Part shown: positions 44,781 to 56,028 of the stretch, in pieces
How positions within the stretch are numbered: the stretch's first letter is position 1
Layout: each line of letters begins with the position of its first letter
Assembly (NCBI GenBank): GCA_023512835.1
Contig: CM042089.1
Location: 16,728,562-16,792,561 of the forward strand
Direction: 5' to 3'
Source: Taxillus chinensis
Taxonomy: Eukaryota > Streptophyta > Magnoliopsida > Santalales > Loranthaceae
DNA length: 64,000 nt
Program-made: the position numbers and the translations under genes
Notes under the pieces: model-generated
Told to the model about the DNA's origin: nothing
Database searches by the model: none
Seen by the model: only the letters and a program-made list of their open reading frames with translations

Positions 44781-46700
44781 TGCTGCTCACTCTAACCGCC
44801 CGAAACAAGTTTGGGCACCAAAAGTGTAAATTGTTGTCTTTCAGGAGCATCTCTGGAATGAATTGCCAGGATCACTTGAAGTTAAAGATAAATCAAAGCA
44901 AGTGGATCCTTGATAGTGGATGCTCCGGACATATGACGGGTGACCAGACTCTACTTGTAGAAGTTAATGATAAACAAGGTCCATCCGTCTCATATGGCGA
45001 CAACAAAGAAAGGTAAGACTGTCGGGTATGGCACTTTAACTAACGACTGTGTATCAATCACTAAAGTTGCACTAGTCGAAGGTTTAAAGCATAATTTGCT
45101 AAGTGTCGATAAACTATGTGACAAAGGATTTCTTGTTTCCTTTTTTGTCCAACACCTGTACAGAAGAGAAAACTTATCCAGGAGATGTTAAGTTATCCGG
45201 ATCAAGAGATGGGGACATATACTCGGTGGTCTTAAGAAATAATTCTTCGACCCTGTATGTTTCCTCACGAAAGCAACAGATGAAGATAGTTGGTTATGGC
45301 ACAAGCGATGCGCACATTTGAACTTTAAGACTTTGTCTAAATTAGCATCACTTGATCTTGTCACCGGTCTACCCAAACTCAAGTTCTCCAGAGACACTCT
45401 CCGTCGAGAATGCCAACTTGGTAAACGGACCAAACACAGCTTTAAGAGCAAATCGGTTAACTCAATAATCGCTCCTCTTGCAACTTCTTCATATGGACCT
45501 ATGTGGTCCTATATCTGTTTCATCACTAGTCGGGGGAGATATACCCTTGTGGTTATCGATGATTTCACCAGATACACATGGGTGATGTTCTGAAATCAAA
45601 GGATCAAACTTTTGAACATCTTGTAGATCTCTTCAACTGGATAAGCAACTCACAAGGATCGAGCATTAAATGCATTAGGAGTGATCATGGTACGGAATTT
45701 GATTTTTCCGAAATGAGATCATATTGTTCCGAACAGGGCATACAACATGACTTTTCGCGCCCAGAACCCCACAACAAAATGGGGTAGGTGAGCGCAAGAA
45801 TCGAACTTTAGTTAAGCTGGTAGATCCATGTTAGCAGGGGCAATGCTTCCTCTCGCCTATGGGCTGAAGTCGTGTCCACCTGCGCTATGTTCAGAACAGA
45901 ACTCTAATAAATAAATCTACCATGAAAACACCCTATGAGATGTGGAGAGGTCGAAAACCTTCAATTTCACATTTCGAGCCTTCGGATGTACTTGCTATAT
46001 ACTGATCAATGGCAAAGAGACCCGAAATAAATTTGAACCAAAAATCGATGATGGGATTTTTGTCGGGTACTCACTTCATAGCAAGGCTTATCGGGTCTTC
46101 AATAGAAAACTTTCTAAAGTTGAAGAATCTATCCATGTAACCTTTGATGAAGCTAATCTCGATTGGTCAAAAGTCGGTCCTTCAAATTCTAATCTGCAGT
46201 CATAAACGAAACGTCGATTACTCAAAGTTTATGAATATTCCTGCCACACATCCTGACCGGTATCCCGACCAACCACGTGGCATCCGCGAAACACAACGGA
46301 ATTTTGTGGATGATGCTACGGATGACTCGGACTCCGGACTACCACTTAGCTCCGGACTACCACTTAGCTCCGGACTACCACTTAACTCCGGACTACCACT
46401 TAGCTCCGGACTACCACTTAGCTCCGGACTACCACTTAATTCCGGACTACCACTTAGCTCCGGACAAACTCCTGCGCAGATACACAAAATTCCGGAGCAC
46501 CTTCAAGTCCGTCCGGACTAGTTAACACTGAAAGAAACAGTGTTGAAGAACCAATCAGTTCATCCGTACCTCTAAATACGGAAACATCTACTCCGGACGA
46601 AGCCCAACCAGTTGATACAACTGAACCACCCAATCTGGAAGAGCTTCAAATTGTTCAAGGACAACCAACACACGCACGTAATTATAGATGGACTCGAAAC
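44781..46700 (+). pseudogene. Copia element 2 protease and integrase (apparent frameshifts)
   Basis: The aspartic protease motif DSG lies in WILDSGCSGHMTGD (DSG codons 44912-44920). The pre-integrase region follows (about 45250-45450), then the integrase core, with Asp in VIDDFTRYTW at about 45560, the second in IRSDHGTEF at about 45690, and Glu in a disrupted NGVGE segment. The C-terminal part resumes at about 45990 (INGKETRNKFEPKIDDG). An in-frame 18-bp minisatellite expands the linker (46336-46461). Protease would cut the polyprotein and integrase would insert the cDNA. Confidence 0.85.
46336..46461 (+). repeat. 18-bp minisatellite encoding Gly-Leu-Pro-Leu-Ser-Ser repeats
   Basis: Seven units of GGACTACCACTTAGCTCC. 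The last Ser changes to Asn in units 3 and 6. Elements 1 and 4 have one unit at this place, so the expansion is specific to element 2. It stays in frame. Confidence 0.93.
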
Positions 46701-46715
46701 CATCCCTCGGATCAA

Positions 46716-48297
46716 GTGATTGGTGATCCTACCGTTGGTGTAAGAACAAGAGCAGCCACCTCAAACATGAGTCTTCACTCATGCTTTCTATCTCAAATAG
46801 AACCAAAGGTGGTAGATGAAGCTCTTCAGGATTCAAACTGGATAGAAGCCATGCAAGAAGAACTGAATCAATTTAAGAGAAATAATGTGTGGACCTTAGT
46901 ACCAAGGCCTAAGTCTCGGCAAGTCATTGGCGTTAAATGGGTGTTCCGGAACAAACTTGATACGGATGGAATAGTAATCCGGAACAAAGCCAGACTGGTA
47001 GCCAAAGGATATCGTCAAGAAGAGGGAATAGATTATGATGAAACCTTTGCTCCGGTCGCAAAGACTTGAGGCAATCCGAATGTTTCGCGTATGCTTCATA
47101 TGAAAACTTCATAGTTTATCAAATGGACGTCAAGAGCGCATTCCTGAATGGAGACCTTCAAGAGGAGGTGTATGTTGAACAACCTCCCGGCTTCATTGAA
47201 CCTAAGGCAGGACATCTTGTCTACAAACTTGAAAGCTCTATATGGTTTGAAGCAAGCTCCCAGAGCCTGGTACGACACACCGTCGAATTCCTACTTGCTC
47301 ATAACTTCCAAAAAGGGAAGATAGATACCACCCTATTTCTACGACAAGAGAAAGGACACACTCGATCGTACAAATATACGTGGACGATATCATTTTCGGA
47401 TCAACAAATCCGAAGCTTTGTGAAAGAGTTTGCTAAGTTGATGACAGGCAAGTTTGAAATGAGCATGATGGGAGAACTATCCTACTTCCTTGGAATTGAA
47501 GTCAAACAATTAAAGGAAGGAATCTTTATCAATCAAGCTAAGTACACTCGCGATCTTATTAAGAAGTTTGGTATGGAAGGTTCATCTCCCGTCAAAACTC
47601 CAATGCTGTCGGTGCCAAGTTAGATCCGGATATGGACGGCATATCGATAAATGTGACCGACTACGGAGGGATGATCGGATCCTTGCTCTATCTTACAAAG
47701 TCGCCCGGACATTATGTTTGCAACTTGCATTTGTGCACGATATCGGGCGAATCCCAAGGAGTCACATATGCTACATGTAAAACGGATCTTAAGGTATCTC
47801 AAAGGGACGATGAATTTGGGACTCTGGTACTCAAAGGAGTCCAACTTCACCTTATCAGGGGTACTCGATGCCGACTTCGTGGATGTCGCATCGACGGGAA
47901 AAGCACAAGCGGTACGTGTCGGTTTCTTGGAAATAGATTGATCTCATGGTTCGATGAAGCAGAATTCCGTATCAACCTCTACTGTTGAGGCGGAATATAT
48001 CGTCTTTGGAAGTTCTTTGCGCACAGACTACTTTGGATGCAAAGTCAACTTACTTGACTACGGATTCAACATGTCCTCTATTCCACTTTACTGTGACAAC
48101 ACTAGTGCAATTGCCATCAGCAACAATCCTGTCATGCATCCTAAGACGAAGCACATTGAGGTCAGGTATCACTTCATACGCGATCATGTTCTTAAAAAGC
48201 ATATTTCACTGGAACATGTTGCCACTGAAGATCAATTAGCAGACATATTTACAAAGCCTCTCCCCGATGCGAGGTTTTCGAACTACTCTTCCAACTA
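46716..48297 (+). pseudogene. Copia element 2 reverse transcriptase and RNase H (apparent frameshifts)
   Basis: The RT blocks match elements 1 and 4: [28 protein letters not shown], and the YVDD region, disturbed near 47375 by a one-base change. RNase H is scattered over three frames (47632-48298), with LYCDNTSAIAI and TKHIEVRYHFIRDHV. Disruptions relative to the others sit mostly where CAG or CTG is expected. Confidence 0.88.
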
Positions 48298-48298
48298 G

Positions 48299-49981
48299 GT
48301 ATGCTCGACTTCTCTGCATAGTTTCTCATTTAAATTTCACAACAAGATATTCTCTCACAAACCATGCATTGTATGTTTACCGAAAGTAGTAGAAAGACCG
48401 CATTGCTGATCATACTTACCGACTCCACGGTTCCATGTTTCGATGTTAATCTCAACCTCATAATGGGAGGATGCTTGCGTTTCCCGACTGAAGTCGTTTA
48501 AAGCTAACATAATTACAGTTTATATGATTTACCTCGATCGGATTCATGATCTTCATATCCATTAATCACCACATGATCAAAGCATGTTCATTTAGATTAC
48601 TCCATTAACGTGCATAGTTGAAGGAGTGAAATGGGCTAGCTTGGAATGCCTGGTGGATGAATACACAAACGCATTCGATCAGCTCGAAGTATAGTCTTCT
48701 AATAAGATAGGCAGTGCTGAACTACAAATTGGAACGGTCAACCGAGAGGATTGCACAATCTACGGGGAGAAAATGCTTTATATTTTATTCGATAATACCC
48801 CCGTATATGTCTCATGACCTTTTTCCTTGATGTCTATCCGAGGGGGAGCTTTTCATTGAGAGGATTAAATGATCTACGGGGGAGCAGCAATGAACCCCTA
48901 ATATGTCTCGGATTCTCCCTTCTCTACGCTGTTACTTCGGATCTGATGGACATGTTGTTTTAAATCGGAAAAGTGGCATGTGTGGATGTATGTTCTTCCT
49001 TCAACCATGCATTTTAATCGATTAATCATCTGCATTCTTTTGACATGTGTTCACCTTTTCATCTCACACTCATGAATCCCAATGAAGCCAAATCATTTGA
49101 CCTTTAATTAATCTTAGCTACGCTTGTTCGGCAAGACGGTTTCGCTATGTTGACCTATATGAACCTGTGTATTGCTATCTCGACATATGCCCTGATTCGA
49201 TAATATTGATCACTTTCACGTTGCGTACGTCTACTACATTCTTAGCCATGCATGAGTTCTGTTTCTTATTAGTTCGGATTATGTTGTTTTTCACCGATTA
49301 TCTTCTCTAATCCGTACTAATCCTTGCCTGTTAAGCTTTTGTATTTTCGGTATATCTTTATTTAGCTACAGGTTCAGATTTTCTTTGCAACCATATTGAT
49401 AAATCCAGTCCATAGTCTCGGATTTGAAGTGTTGTGGTACTTCTCTTCTCTTTGACTTATTGATCGCAAAGGAATCTACTCTACATTCTCACCAAACTCT
49501 TGTTTACGATGGACAAGGTCTATTATTCATCCGGATACTCTTTCACGAATATTATTAACTCCGGATGAGTGTCGGCTCTTTCCTCCGGACTCCGACTTTG
49601 TTCAATTGTGACAATCCACGTATACTCATATGTCGCATGCTTTTGAGGAGGAATAATGATGATTCATTAAATGCATATCTTGGGTTGCACACACACTTCT
49701 CTGGATGGCAACCAGTTGTAATCTCTACTTGGTCATGCGGTCTCCACGACATCGTTTTATTCGGAGACGCCTCGATATCCAGACAAATGACATCGGCATG
49801 TCGCGCGGGTCCCCACCTCACTCCCACATTCCTAGACCCGCCGACATTTGCGGACTCGGTCTTATATGTTACGATCATTCTGCAAGCACGAGTATTGCTC
49901 ATTTCAAATCCCTAACCCTCTCGTTGCTCCTTCTACTGTCAAGACCTCACCTTTCCTCTTTTCCTTCCCATCAAATCTGCC
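48299..49981 (+). other. Spacer of copia element 2 with purine tracts
   Basis: Non-coding, homologous to 20410-22091. Purine tracts CGGGGAGAAAA (about 48764), AGGGGGAG (48841) and ACGGGGGAG (about 48877) are conserved. Confidence 0.6.
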
Positions 49982-52740
49982 ATGGCACCCGGAATCTTTC
50001 TTTCCAGGCGTTACTCCTGGCCATCTAGTTGATTGGAATGCTGTTTCCGATCCTCCGGATTGGTTTCTCCAGCTTCGCCCTCTTCTTGAAGCCTCGCACA
50101 TACTCAACCTGGTCTCCAATCCCATCGATCTTCTTATCGATGACATTCTTGAGTATTACCAACGGATTCGCTGCACCAAAGATTCCATAACCTCTTATGT
50201 CCGCGGTGAATCCATCGTCATCACTCCGGCTGTTCTCCGCGCTGCTCTCCACCTTCCTCTTGGTGAACCACAGCGTCCGGATGCCGATCCGATGGCGGCT
50301 TCTATGGGGTGCACGAACAAGGGGAAGGAATACAAGGTGAAATCCTTCCAGGGTCGCTATCGATGTATGGCGACTATTCTAAGTCGATGCCTACTGGCTC
50401 GCACATCAGCCCCGGACTCGGTTCCGTATGATCTTCTACCTGGCCATGTACGGCGTCTTTGAAGGTCTTCCAATGGATTGGGGGATGTTCTTATTTCGCT
50501 TGCTGAGACTGGTCACAAAAACCATTCCTATGGGCGCATCCTCGGCATTGTCTTCCGGCATCTTCGTCCGGACCATTTCGCCCAAGTTGATGCTGTCTCG
50601 TTTCCCTCGGCTCTTTATCTTCGTCACCTTACGCCGGATGGAAACATGACTGCCCGCCGACCCACCAGTAGCTCTCCGCACTCTCCCGCCGCGGAACAAC
50701 AAGGCAGCTCCTGTTGGTGACCCCTCCGACGCCCAAGCCCCCGAGGTCGATTCAGACACCGATCCTCCCGGATTCGGTCCGTAGCTGCGCCCTCCCACTC
50801 ACGGGCTTCCCGGCCAAGCGTCCGTGCTGAACCGTCCGAGGTTGCAGGGCCCTCTCGGCGCGGTGCGTCGAGAGCTGTTTCCTCGGCCCCTCTGCTGCTG
50901 ATGTCCCCACTCCCTCCACATCCGCTATAGCTGCTGCGGTTGATACCGCTGTTGCCGCCGCCACCGCTGATGTCCCTGGCCGCTTCTCCTGAAGCCCCCT
51001 TGCCTCCTCTACCTCAACCCCGAGATTACCTTGACCATCTCTCCGCCGTCACCTTAACGGACCTCGGCTCCGTTTCAGCCTAGCCCACACCTCTTCCATT
51101 CCCGACACCGATCTCCGGGTATTTTACACCCGCAATACCCAATCCCCGGAGACTATGATCATCCTGGAATCCGGACCACGGCTTTCTTACGCCGGCTGCC
51201 ATTCCCGATGTGTCGTTCCCTACACCCTCCGGCCCGGTCCCTGGCTACTCGAAGTCCCTCTCTGCTAAGGCTGGGCCCTCTTCTCCTGCCGCCGCGATTC
51301 CCGTAGTTGACTTGTCCGGGTCAAAGCGGGTCTCTTGCTCCGGATGCCTCCAATGCTCCGGATGCCTCCGAAGCTCCGGATGCCTCGATGCTCCGGATGC
51401 TCCTCGCTTCTTGCTACTCCTGCGGACTCCTCTGCCCACCGCACTCCTGCTCCCTGTTCATGCGGGGGAGTCCTCCAAAGCTCCAGAGTTAGCCCTTGGG
51501 CGTGCCTCTTTTGGCACGGTCCACTCCGATCTTGTGCTTTCCGCTCGGCTGGACCGCCATGCTCACGCTCAAAGCGCCCAAATTTCCGCCATCGCTGCCA
51601 AAGTTGATGCCCTCGGCGCCCAACTACTCTCCGCCCTCACCGACTCCTCCACTTCCATTGAGCAGAAAATGGATCTTGTCGCCACCTCCGTTCATTCACT
51701 CTCTACTTCCTTCGCGGATCCGGCGCATACGATGGCTCGTCCTCCCGTTGCTTCCCGGCGATCCGCCAAACCGGGGGAGAAAGTGTCATCCGATCCGTCT
51801 ACTCCTTCGCCCCACAACCATCATCCCGGACCGAGAAGCGGCCTGCCACTTCGGTGCTTCAGGGAGTTCAAATTCCCAAACGAAGCCGCTTCTCTCAACC
51901 AAGCTCCTCTATGCACCTCCGGCTCCTCCTCCATCCTCCTCATCCGCGGCTAATACCTTCCTCCCATCCTATGCGGAGTTTGACCCCTCCGATGCGGATG
52001 GAAGCTTGCGCAAGGCAATGAAAGCCTATCTTGCGTCTTCTGTGAGAGAAGATGTCTTTCTGAAATGTATCCTTTCTCTCCGGCCGACATTCGGACTCTT
52101 TGTTCGGAGAAAGGACTCTTTACTACGAAGACATTGACAACTTCTCGAGGGCTGCTAAGATGGAGATGAGGCCGTTTCCATCTCTTTACGAAGATGGGCA
52201 CTTGTTTGAAGTTCTGCCATGTTGGAATGAGGGCTATCTTCCCGGTGTGGAGTTAATTCAGACTTACATCGACGGAACCGCTGAAGATAGCAAGCCATGG
52301 AAAACTCTCTCAACCATCCTCATTCCGTACCGGATCATGTCGCCACACTTCATGATGGCTGTCTTCATGATTCAATCCAAGCAGATGATTCTCATTGATT
52401 CTCATCGGATTGTGGAGCACTTCGTTAGGAAGAATCAATGGGAACCTCCGTGTCTCGGACTAACCAAGCCGTGAAGAAAGCCGGACTATATGAAGAGTTG
52501 GGTATCACACCCCCGCGCTCTTCGAGAAACTCAAGGCGACATTCCGGGGCAAGAAGCAAGTGCCACAACAATGGGATGGAGATAGGCTGCGGAGCCTTTG
52601 TTTGTCATTTCATCAAATCGTTCTTAACTGTGGACAAACATTGGAGCCAACACTCCACCTTTACGATGCAGCAGACAATGGAGCTAAGAGAGAAGGCAAC
52701 AACTATGATCTTCAAGTATAGTAAGCCTTATGTACCTTAG
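49982..52740 (+). pseudogene. Third ORF of copia element 2: N-domain plus Ulp1-like peptidase (apparent frameshifts)
   Basis: The start at 49982 aligns with those of elements 1 and 4; the frame shifts within 30 bases (CCAGG where element 1 has CCGG). The N-domain shows PGHLVDW, PIDLLIDDILEYYQRI, RGESIVITPAVLRAALHLP and DADPMAASMGC. The linker contains LGRASFGT and a likely coiled coil. The Ulp1-like domain (about 52040-52740) keeps SPHFMMAVF with the His and LIDSHRIVE with the Asp. At the Cys site the DNA is one base too long (AGGCTGCGG for AGCTGCGG). The stop is at 52738-52740. The domain order and length match the other copies. Confidence 0.78.
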
Positions 52741-52870
52741 TGAAAAATCTGTATTAAGGCTGATTTGTATTTAGTTGCTGATCAATGAAATTGGTTGTGG
52801 TGTATATTCGTATGATATTCGTTTGCATCGCTTACCAGATCGGATTACAAAGGGTTTAGGCATATCCATA

Positions 52871-52882
52871 ATTGGGGGAGAT
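52871..52882 (+). other. Polypurine tract of copia element 2
   Basis: ATTGGGGGAGAT directly before TGTTGGATC of the 3' LTR. Confidence 0.8.
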
Positions 52883-54087
52883 TGTTGGATCAAACCCGAA
52901 TTTGGATAATGCCGTTAAAGCCTTATGTAATTTGATCCGAGATCTTTTGTGTTTATTTGATCATTGCGAAGGTATGTCACTAATCCAAAGATGCACTCGT
53001 GAGAGCAAAGCTAAGGACAGGATACATAATCCTGATCCGGACAAGAGTTAGTGTCGTCAAACACTTGGTAAATAACCAAGTAACAATAAGTGCGGAGTAA
53101 GGAAAATAAGTGCGGAGTAAGGAAAATAAGTGCGGAGTAAGGAAAATAGATGCGGAGTAAGGAATCCGGACTTATTACTCGCCCGGAGTAAGGAACTTAC
53201 ATACGGAGTAAGGAACTTACATACGGAGTAAGGAACTTACACACGGAGTAAGGAACTTACATACGGAGTAAGGAACTTACATACGGAGTAAGGAACTTAC
53301 ACACGGAGTAAGGAACTTACATACGGAGTAAGAAACTTACATACGGAGTAAGGAACTTACATGCGGAGTAAGGAAAGCGCGACACGGACTAAGGATTCTA
53401 GTACTGAATAGATACGGAATAAGCAACCACCGACACCAGGAGTAAGGTTCCGAGCTTCATTAACTACGGAGTAAGGAAAATTACACCGGACCAAGAAGAC
53501 ACTGCTCCAATGAAACCGCATTTAAAGTTATCAGCTCGTGCTTTGCCCGATGTAAGAAGAATGCATTTAGAACAAGAAGAATCTTACACGTGGATCATCC
53601 GGATATGTGGACACAACCTTAATTGTATCTCGGAACTCACAAAGACACTTATACTCTTCGAATCCAAGATCTTGAGCTCCACAATCCGCAGCAGTCAAGG
53701 CAGATAGATTACCAAGGGATAGTTAGTGCGGAACGCATTCCGGAACTTCAAGTTCCAAGGTTGTCTCTTAGGAATGTTTTGTATAAATATTCATACTTAT
53801 ACTTCTTGTAAAATAAAGAGAGAGCTAGAGCGAAGAAGTGCAAAAATAGAAAAGGCACTTGGCTAGTGTGTGAATTCAAAGTTGTAAACAGAGTGTAAGA
53901 GAGTGTTTGCTTCTATTTTGTTGTAATCACTTTGTGATAATAAAACAAAATACTTCCACTATCTGGTTATCTTCCGCAGTGATATTATCACTTAAACTAG
54001 ATAAGTCTTTGTGTCTTGAGAGAAAAGAAAGAGTTCGAATAAGAGCCTATTCACCCCCCCCCCCCTTTAGGCTCCAAGGGACCATCA
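52883..54087 (+). mobile_element. 3' LTR of copia element 2
   Basis: 1205 bp and nearly identical to 41269-42473. The repeat array is base-for-base the same. The visible differences are listed in the findings. Confidence 0.93.
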
Positions 54088-55186
54088 GTGTGGCTATGCT
54101 CACTATGTGCTTGATAATATTCCTGTGTGACTGTTATATGTTGCGTGTTTGGTTTTAAGCCTGTGAGGCTGGTATATGTTGTTTGTAACCGACTATGTCG
54201 GCCGGGTGAACCTTGTTTGTGATATACTCTGTTGAGCCGCACTGCTGTTTTATATTAAATTGAGATGTGTTACTAAGCCGTACTTTTGTAACTGATTATA
54301 TTGTTGTTTGAGATTGATCACCCAAATGCGATGGGATTGAGCTGAGTTATGGGCCAGGCATGATAGCTGGACCCCTTGAGATTTGGCCAGGACCGCGGTC
54401 CCGAGTCTCGGTGTAGCATTCATGACGGTGGGCTAAGTCTACACCCATTCCCAGGGGTAGGTATAGCGCCCGAGGAGGTGGTTGACCATACCTGACCCGG
54501 GTGGAAAATGTTGCATTGGTGTCCATGCAACATTCGCCTGGATGTGGTATGTCATGTCGCCGTGGTGGCGGGGTGTCCTCTGCCCTCCAGGTGTGGGCCC
54601 AGGTAAAAGGTGTGTTCCTGGGTGATGTTTCTTGCTTTAGCTTTAGGCACGACACGAGCACAAGCATACACTTGTCATGCATACTGTTGAGTGGGACGGG
54701 TGCGGGGAGACCGGATCCCTACCGAGCTATGGTTTGCTCACCCTTCCCATAAACTGTTCTTTTGCAGGGTTTGGCGGGCGGTAGGTGAAAAGGCCGGAGG
54801 ATAGGCCACCGAGGCTGAAGACTATGTTGGTTTTCATTGTTTTGTTATGGATTTCTATTTTATGTGTGAGATTATTTGTAAACAGGATATTCCTGGTTTT
54901 AAATGGGAACTTTTCCCCATTGAGTTGTATTGAACTTTGAGCCCCTTTTAGATGTAATGAACTGGGTTGTGGTTGTTATTTAATTATTGTTTGTGTGCAT
55001 GGTTTGAGAGCGAGGAGCATGCCCGTGGCATGTTAGCCTTGTTGTACAAGGTTTAGGACAGCACCCGTGTCATAAGTCCTTTTAGGTGCTTGCACCAACC
55101 CCTTGACCCTTCGGGTGCGGGCATGGGCGATCACTACCTGTTTCCAAGTGAAAGGAAATTGGGGTGTGACACACGTTCTATGGTTT

Positions 55187-56028
55187 TGTTGGATCAAGCC
55201 CAGAATTTGGATAATCTTGATAAAGCCCTATGTAATTTGATCCGAGACCTTTGATGTTTTATCTTAAGTCATTGCGGAAGATATGACTTTCATCCGGATC
55301 TACACTCGTGTGAGCAAAGCTAAGGACGGGATATATAATCCTGATCTGGGTAAGAATGAGTGTCGACAAACACTTGGTAAATAATCAAGTCTTTACCTCA
55401 TACGGAATAAGGATCATTCGTGCGGAGTAAGAACCTAAAAGCTACGGACTAAGAAATCCGCACCTAATACTTCAAACAAACTAAGTCTAAAAGATGAGAG
55501 TAAGAATCTTGGTCTACAAAGTTGCACGGAATAAGAGAGTCAACGCGGAGGTAAAAAGATAAGTCTTCCACTCAACCGGACTAAAGTACAAAAGATGCGG
55601 AATAAGGAATCCGAGTCTTCCATACATGCGGAGTAAGGAAGCACTTCTACGGAATAAGAAATTGAGTCTTTACTAGATGCGGAGTAAGGAAGCTAGATGC
55701 GGAGTAAGGGATCCGAACCACTCACTCATGCGGAGTAAGGATGTGCTGATACGAAGTAAGCCATCCATTCCTTTAACTTATGCAGAGTAAGGAAACTAGT
55801 TGCAGAGTACGAAAGCGCTGATGCGGAGTAAACACTCCGACCTTCTCTATCATACGGAGTAAGGAAGCGCTTACTCGGAACAAGGATTCCAGCACCAAAT
55901 TGATACGGAGTAAGCAATCAGTACTACGGAGTAAGGATCCGAGCTTAATTTAAGCACTGAGTAAGGAACCTCACACCGGATTCAAGAAGACACTACTTCA
56001 TCTTTTCTCTTCATTATCAAAGTCATCA
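55187..56028 (+). mobile_element. Copia element 3: 5' part of an LTR, cut by element 4
   Basis: TGTTGGATCAAGCCC start and a CGGAGTAAG-type array (55395-55975), sense plus. Similarity stops at 56028 where the minus-strand element begins. The rest should lie right of the window if the nesting is simple. It starts only 15 bp after the end of the solo LTR at 55171. Confidence 0.82.

Larger units (their letters stand above)
41269..54087 (+). mobile_element. Sirevirus-like Ty1/copia element 2, structurally complete
   Basis: 12.8 kb, with LTRs of 1205 bp each (41269-42473, 52883-54087) and perfect GTGTG target duplications (41264-41268, 54088-54092). It has a primer site, gag, protease, integrase, RT, RNase H, spacer, third ORF and polypurine tract in order. 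The LTRs differ at only about a dozen places, nearly all CAG/CTG/CCG sites, so the insertion is young. Many frameshifts appear in the ORFs, but they concentrate at the same trinucleotides and may be sequence errors. Confidence 0.93.
40393..55171 (+). mobile_element. Solo gypsy-like LTR (about 1.95 kb) split by copia element 2
   Basis: TGTAAGGACCCGTG to GGGGTGTGACA, with CACGT on both sides (40388-40392, 55172-55176). Removing copia element 2 and one copy of its duplication leaves about 1955 bp. It holds the hairpin at 40660-40681, two promoter palindromes, a TATA box at 40886-40892, a GA microsatellite (about 40950-40975), and the family block ACCGAGCTATGGTTTGCTCACCC near 54720. Confidence 0.92.

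Noticed and set aside
46218..46487. Minus-strand ORF with ELSGSP repeats
   Set aside because: Antisense shadow of the 18-bp minisatellite in the copia polyprotein.
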